The translations under genes and the position numbers were made by a program. Source: an uncultured Enterorhabdus sp. (GTDB lineage: Bacteria > Actinomycetota > Coriobacteriia > Coriobacteriales > Eggerthellaceae). From it: a stretch of 59,706 nucleotides of DNA. The stretch covers positions 1 to 59,706 of the forward strand of contig CANSES010000004.1 in NCBI GenBank assembly GCA_947645965.1. Reading direction: 5' to 3'. A model generated the notes under the pieces. The model made no database searches and was not told where the DNA came from. It saw only the letters and a program-made list of their open reading frames with translations. Position 1 is the first letter of the stretch; every line of letters starts with the position of its first letter. This document shows, piece after piece, positions 58,215 through 59,706 of this stretch.

Positions 58215-59706
58215 ATGGACGCGCTTGAAACAACCTATCTGGAAGCCCTCTCGGAGCTGTACCCCACGGCCAGCGAGGCGGCCGAGGCGGCGGCGATGCT
58301 GGAAGGGGTGCTGGCCCTGCCCCGGGGCACGGAGCTCTTCGCCTCGGACATTCACGGCGAGTACAACGCCTTCTCTCACCTGCTGCGCAACGGCTCGGGC
58401 GCCGTGCGCGCCCTCATCGCCGACACGTTCGGCGACACGCTGACGGCCGAGGAGGCCGCCGAGGTGGCCGCCGTAGTGGCCTATCCGGAAGAGAAGGCCC
58501 TCTGGGCCCTCGACCATGCCGCCAGCGACGAGGCCGCCGACACCTGGCTCGCCACCACTCTGAGCCGCTTGGCCGCCCTGGCCCACGCTGCGGCCGGCCG
58601 CCATGGCCTGGCCGAGGTGGACGCCCTCATTCCCGCCGACTTCGGCGCCGCGGCCGCCGCGCTTCTGGCCGCCCAGGGCGTGCCTGCCAAGGCCGGCACC
58701 GCCGCGGCCCTCATCGAGGCCGCCATCGAGGGCGGCTACGGCGTCAACCTGGCCATCACCCTGGCCGAGCTGACCCAGCACCTCGTGGTTGACCAGCTGC
58801 ACCTCATCGGCGACGTGTACGATCGCGGCCCGGCCCCCCACCTCATCATGGACGAGCTGCTGGACTACCCCGCCGTGGACGTGCAGTGGGGCAACCACGA
58901 CATCCTGTGGATGGGTGCGGCCGCCGGCAGCCCCGGCAGCGTGGCCAATGTGGTGCGCATCTGCGCCCGCTACGGCAACCTGTCCATCCTGGAGGACGCC
59001 TACGGCATCAACCTGCGCCCTTTGGCCAGTTTCGCCGCCGAGGCCTACGCCGACGACCCCTGCACCGCCTTCGCCCTCAAGGGCAACCCGGGCCTCTCCG
59101 AAGCCGAGACGCGCCTGACCGAGAAGATCCAGAAGGCCATGGCCGTCATCCAGTTCAAGGTGGAGGCGGCCCTCATCGCCGCGAACCCCTCCTTCGGCCT
59201 GGACGACCGCAACCTACTGCACCGCATCAACCGCGAGCGCGGCACCGTGGTGGTGGACGGCGTGGAATACGAGCTGCTGGACACCACTTTCCCCACGGTG
59301 GACTGGGACGACCCCTACCGCCTGACCGAGGGTGAGGCGGCGGTCATCGAGCAGCTCTGCGCCGCCTTCACCCATTGCGAGCGTCTCCAACGCCACATGG
59401 CCTTCTTCCTCGACCACGGCAGCCTGTACAAGATCGAGAACGGCAACCTGCTGCTGCACGCCTGCGTACCCCTGGCCGCCGACGGGTCGCTTCTGGAGGT
59501 CACCCTGTTCGGCGAGACCTACCGGGGACGGGCCCTCTACGACATGGTGGACGCCTCGGTACGCGCGGCCTTTCTCGCCACCGACGCCGAGGAGCGCGCG
59601 CGCGGCCTGGCCATGCTGTGGTACCTATGGCTCGGCCCCGGCTCGCCCCTGTTCGCCAAGAGCAAGATGGCCACCTTCGAGCTGTACCTCATCGCCGACA
59701 AGGCCG
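58215..59706 (+). CDS. fbp: Fructose-1,6-bisphosphatase class III (3' end missing)
   Basis: The first 497 residues are visible; the frame is open to the right edge. Calcineurin-type metallophosphatase motifs are in order: SDIHGEYNAF (Asp and His ligands), IGDVYDRGPAPH (GDxxDRG) and VQWGNHDILWMGAAAGS (GNHD). The rest follows the class III FBPase pattern, including NLLLHACVPL and the ending region SPLFAKSKMATFE. The enzyme hydrolyses fructose-1,6-bisphosphate for gluconeogenesis and belongs to the manganese-dependent class found in Firmicutes and Coriobacteriia. The start follows AAGGAGGA. About 640-680 residues are typical, so roughly 150 to 180 are missing. Confidence 0.93.
   Translation, partial: MDALETTYLEALSELYPTASEAAEAAAMLEGVLALPRGTELFASDIHGEYNAFSHLLRNGSGAVRALIADTFGDTLTAEEAAEVAAVVAYPEEKALWALDHAASDEAADTWLATTLSRLAALAHAAAGRHGLAEVDALIPADFGAAAAALLAAQGVPAKAGTAAALIEAAIEGGYGVNLAITLAELTQHLVVDQLHLIGDVYDRGPAPHLIMDELLDYPAVDVQWGNHDILWMGAAAGSPGSVANVVRICARYGNLSILEDAYGINLRPLASFAAEAYADDPCTAFALKGNPGLSEAETRLTEKIQKAMAVIQFKVEAALIAANPSFGLDDRNLLHRINRERGTVVVDGVEYELLDTTFPTVDWDDPYRLTEGEAAVIEQLCAAFTHCERLQRHMAFFLDHGSLYKIENGNLLLHACVPLAADGSLLEVTLFGETYRGRALYDMVDASVRAAFLATDAEERARGLAMLWYLWLGPGSPLFAKSKMATFELYLIADKA

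Noticed and set aside
1..59706. tRNA or rRNA genes, CRISPR arrays, insertion sequences, prophage genes
   Set aside because: No T-arm-like GGTTCGAATCC segments with a cloverleaf, no regularly spaced repeats with unique spacers, and no transposase, integrase or phage structural motifs were seen.

Overview
The window is GC-rich chromosomal DNA of a gut-type actinobacterium of the class Coriobacteriia, most likely family Eggerthellaceae (Eggerthella, Gordonibacter, Adlercreutzia and relatives). This rests on the gene content: many Tat-exported FAD reductases, DMSO-reductase-family molybdoenzymes, and LuxR-type regulators carrying a long polytopic membrane domain. It was assigned by reading, not by a database search. 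No rRNA, tRNA, CRISPR array, insertion sequence or phage gene was seen. The first and last genes are cut by the window edges.

Positions 1-18100 hold mostly housekeeping and small regulator-target pairs. They comprise a deoxyinosine-glycosylase fragment, an MGMT-family protein, a GntR/DUF1648 operon divergent from a CPBP protease across a large shared palindrome, a MerR/MFS pair with a textbook 19-bp-spacer promoter, a ParE/Phd toxin-antitoxin, and a helix-turn-helix/desulfoferrodoxin fusion. They are followed by a CrcB fluoride channel, a cupin, an SLC13-type permease, a MOSC protein, hipBA with an elaborate repeat-filled leader, a serine carboxypeptidase, and a DMT exporter with its LysR regulator.

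Positions 18100-44000 and 50880-58030 are the accessory respiratory part. Six LuxR-family proteins with large membrane domains lie next to five predicted Tat-lipoprotein flavoprotein reductases and one Tat-exported DmsA-like enzyme with two DmsB-like subunits and a DmsC-like anchor. A separate LysR-ferredoxin-molybdoenzyme-FeS-anchor cluster on the minus strand encodes a cytoplasmic enzyme resembling acetylene hydratase. The layout suggests a bank of one-component, substrate-sensing switches, each controlling one terminal reductase for anaerobic respiration on a different organic acceptor. The acceptors cannot be read from the sequence. An ABC exporter, a ZIP metal transporter and a PAP2 phosphatase are interspersed.

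Positions 44000-50900 return to core metabolism: dGTPase, an MFS transporter, and the last two purine steps split into a stand-alone AICAR transformylase and an archaeal-type PurO cyclohydrolase. A ZTP (pfl) riboswitch fused to an intrinsic terminator precedes purO. A membrane protein and a probably degraded XRE gene follow. The window ends inside a class III fructose-1,6-bisphosphatase.

A palindromic intergenic repeat occurs at least five times (about 9982, 11399, 37338, 44075 and 46844). A different three-part inverted repeat lies at 45372-45483.
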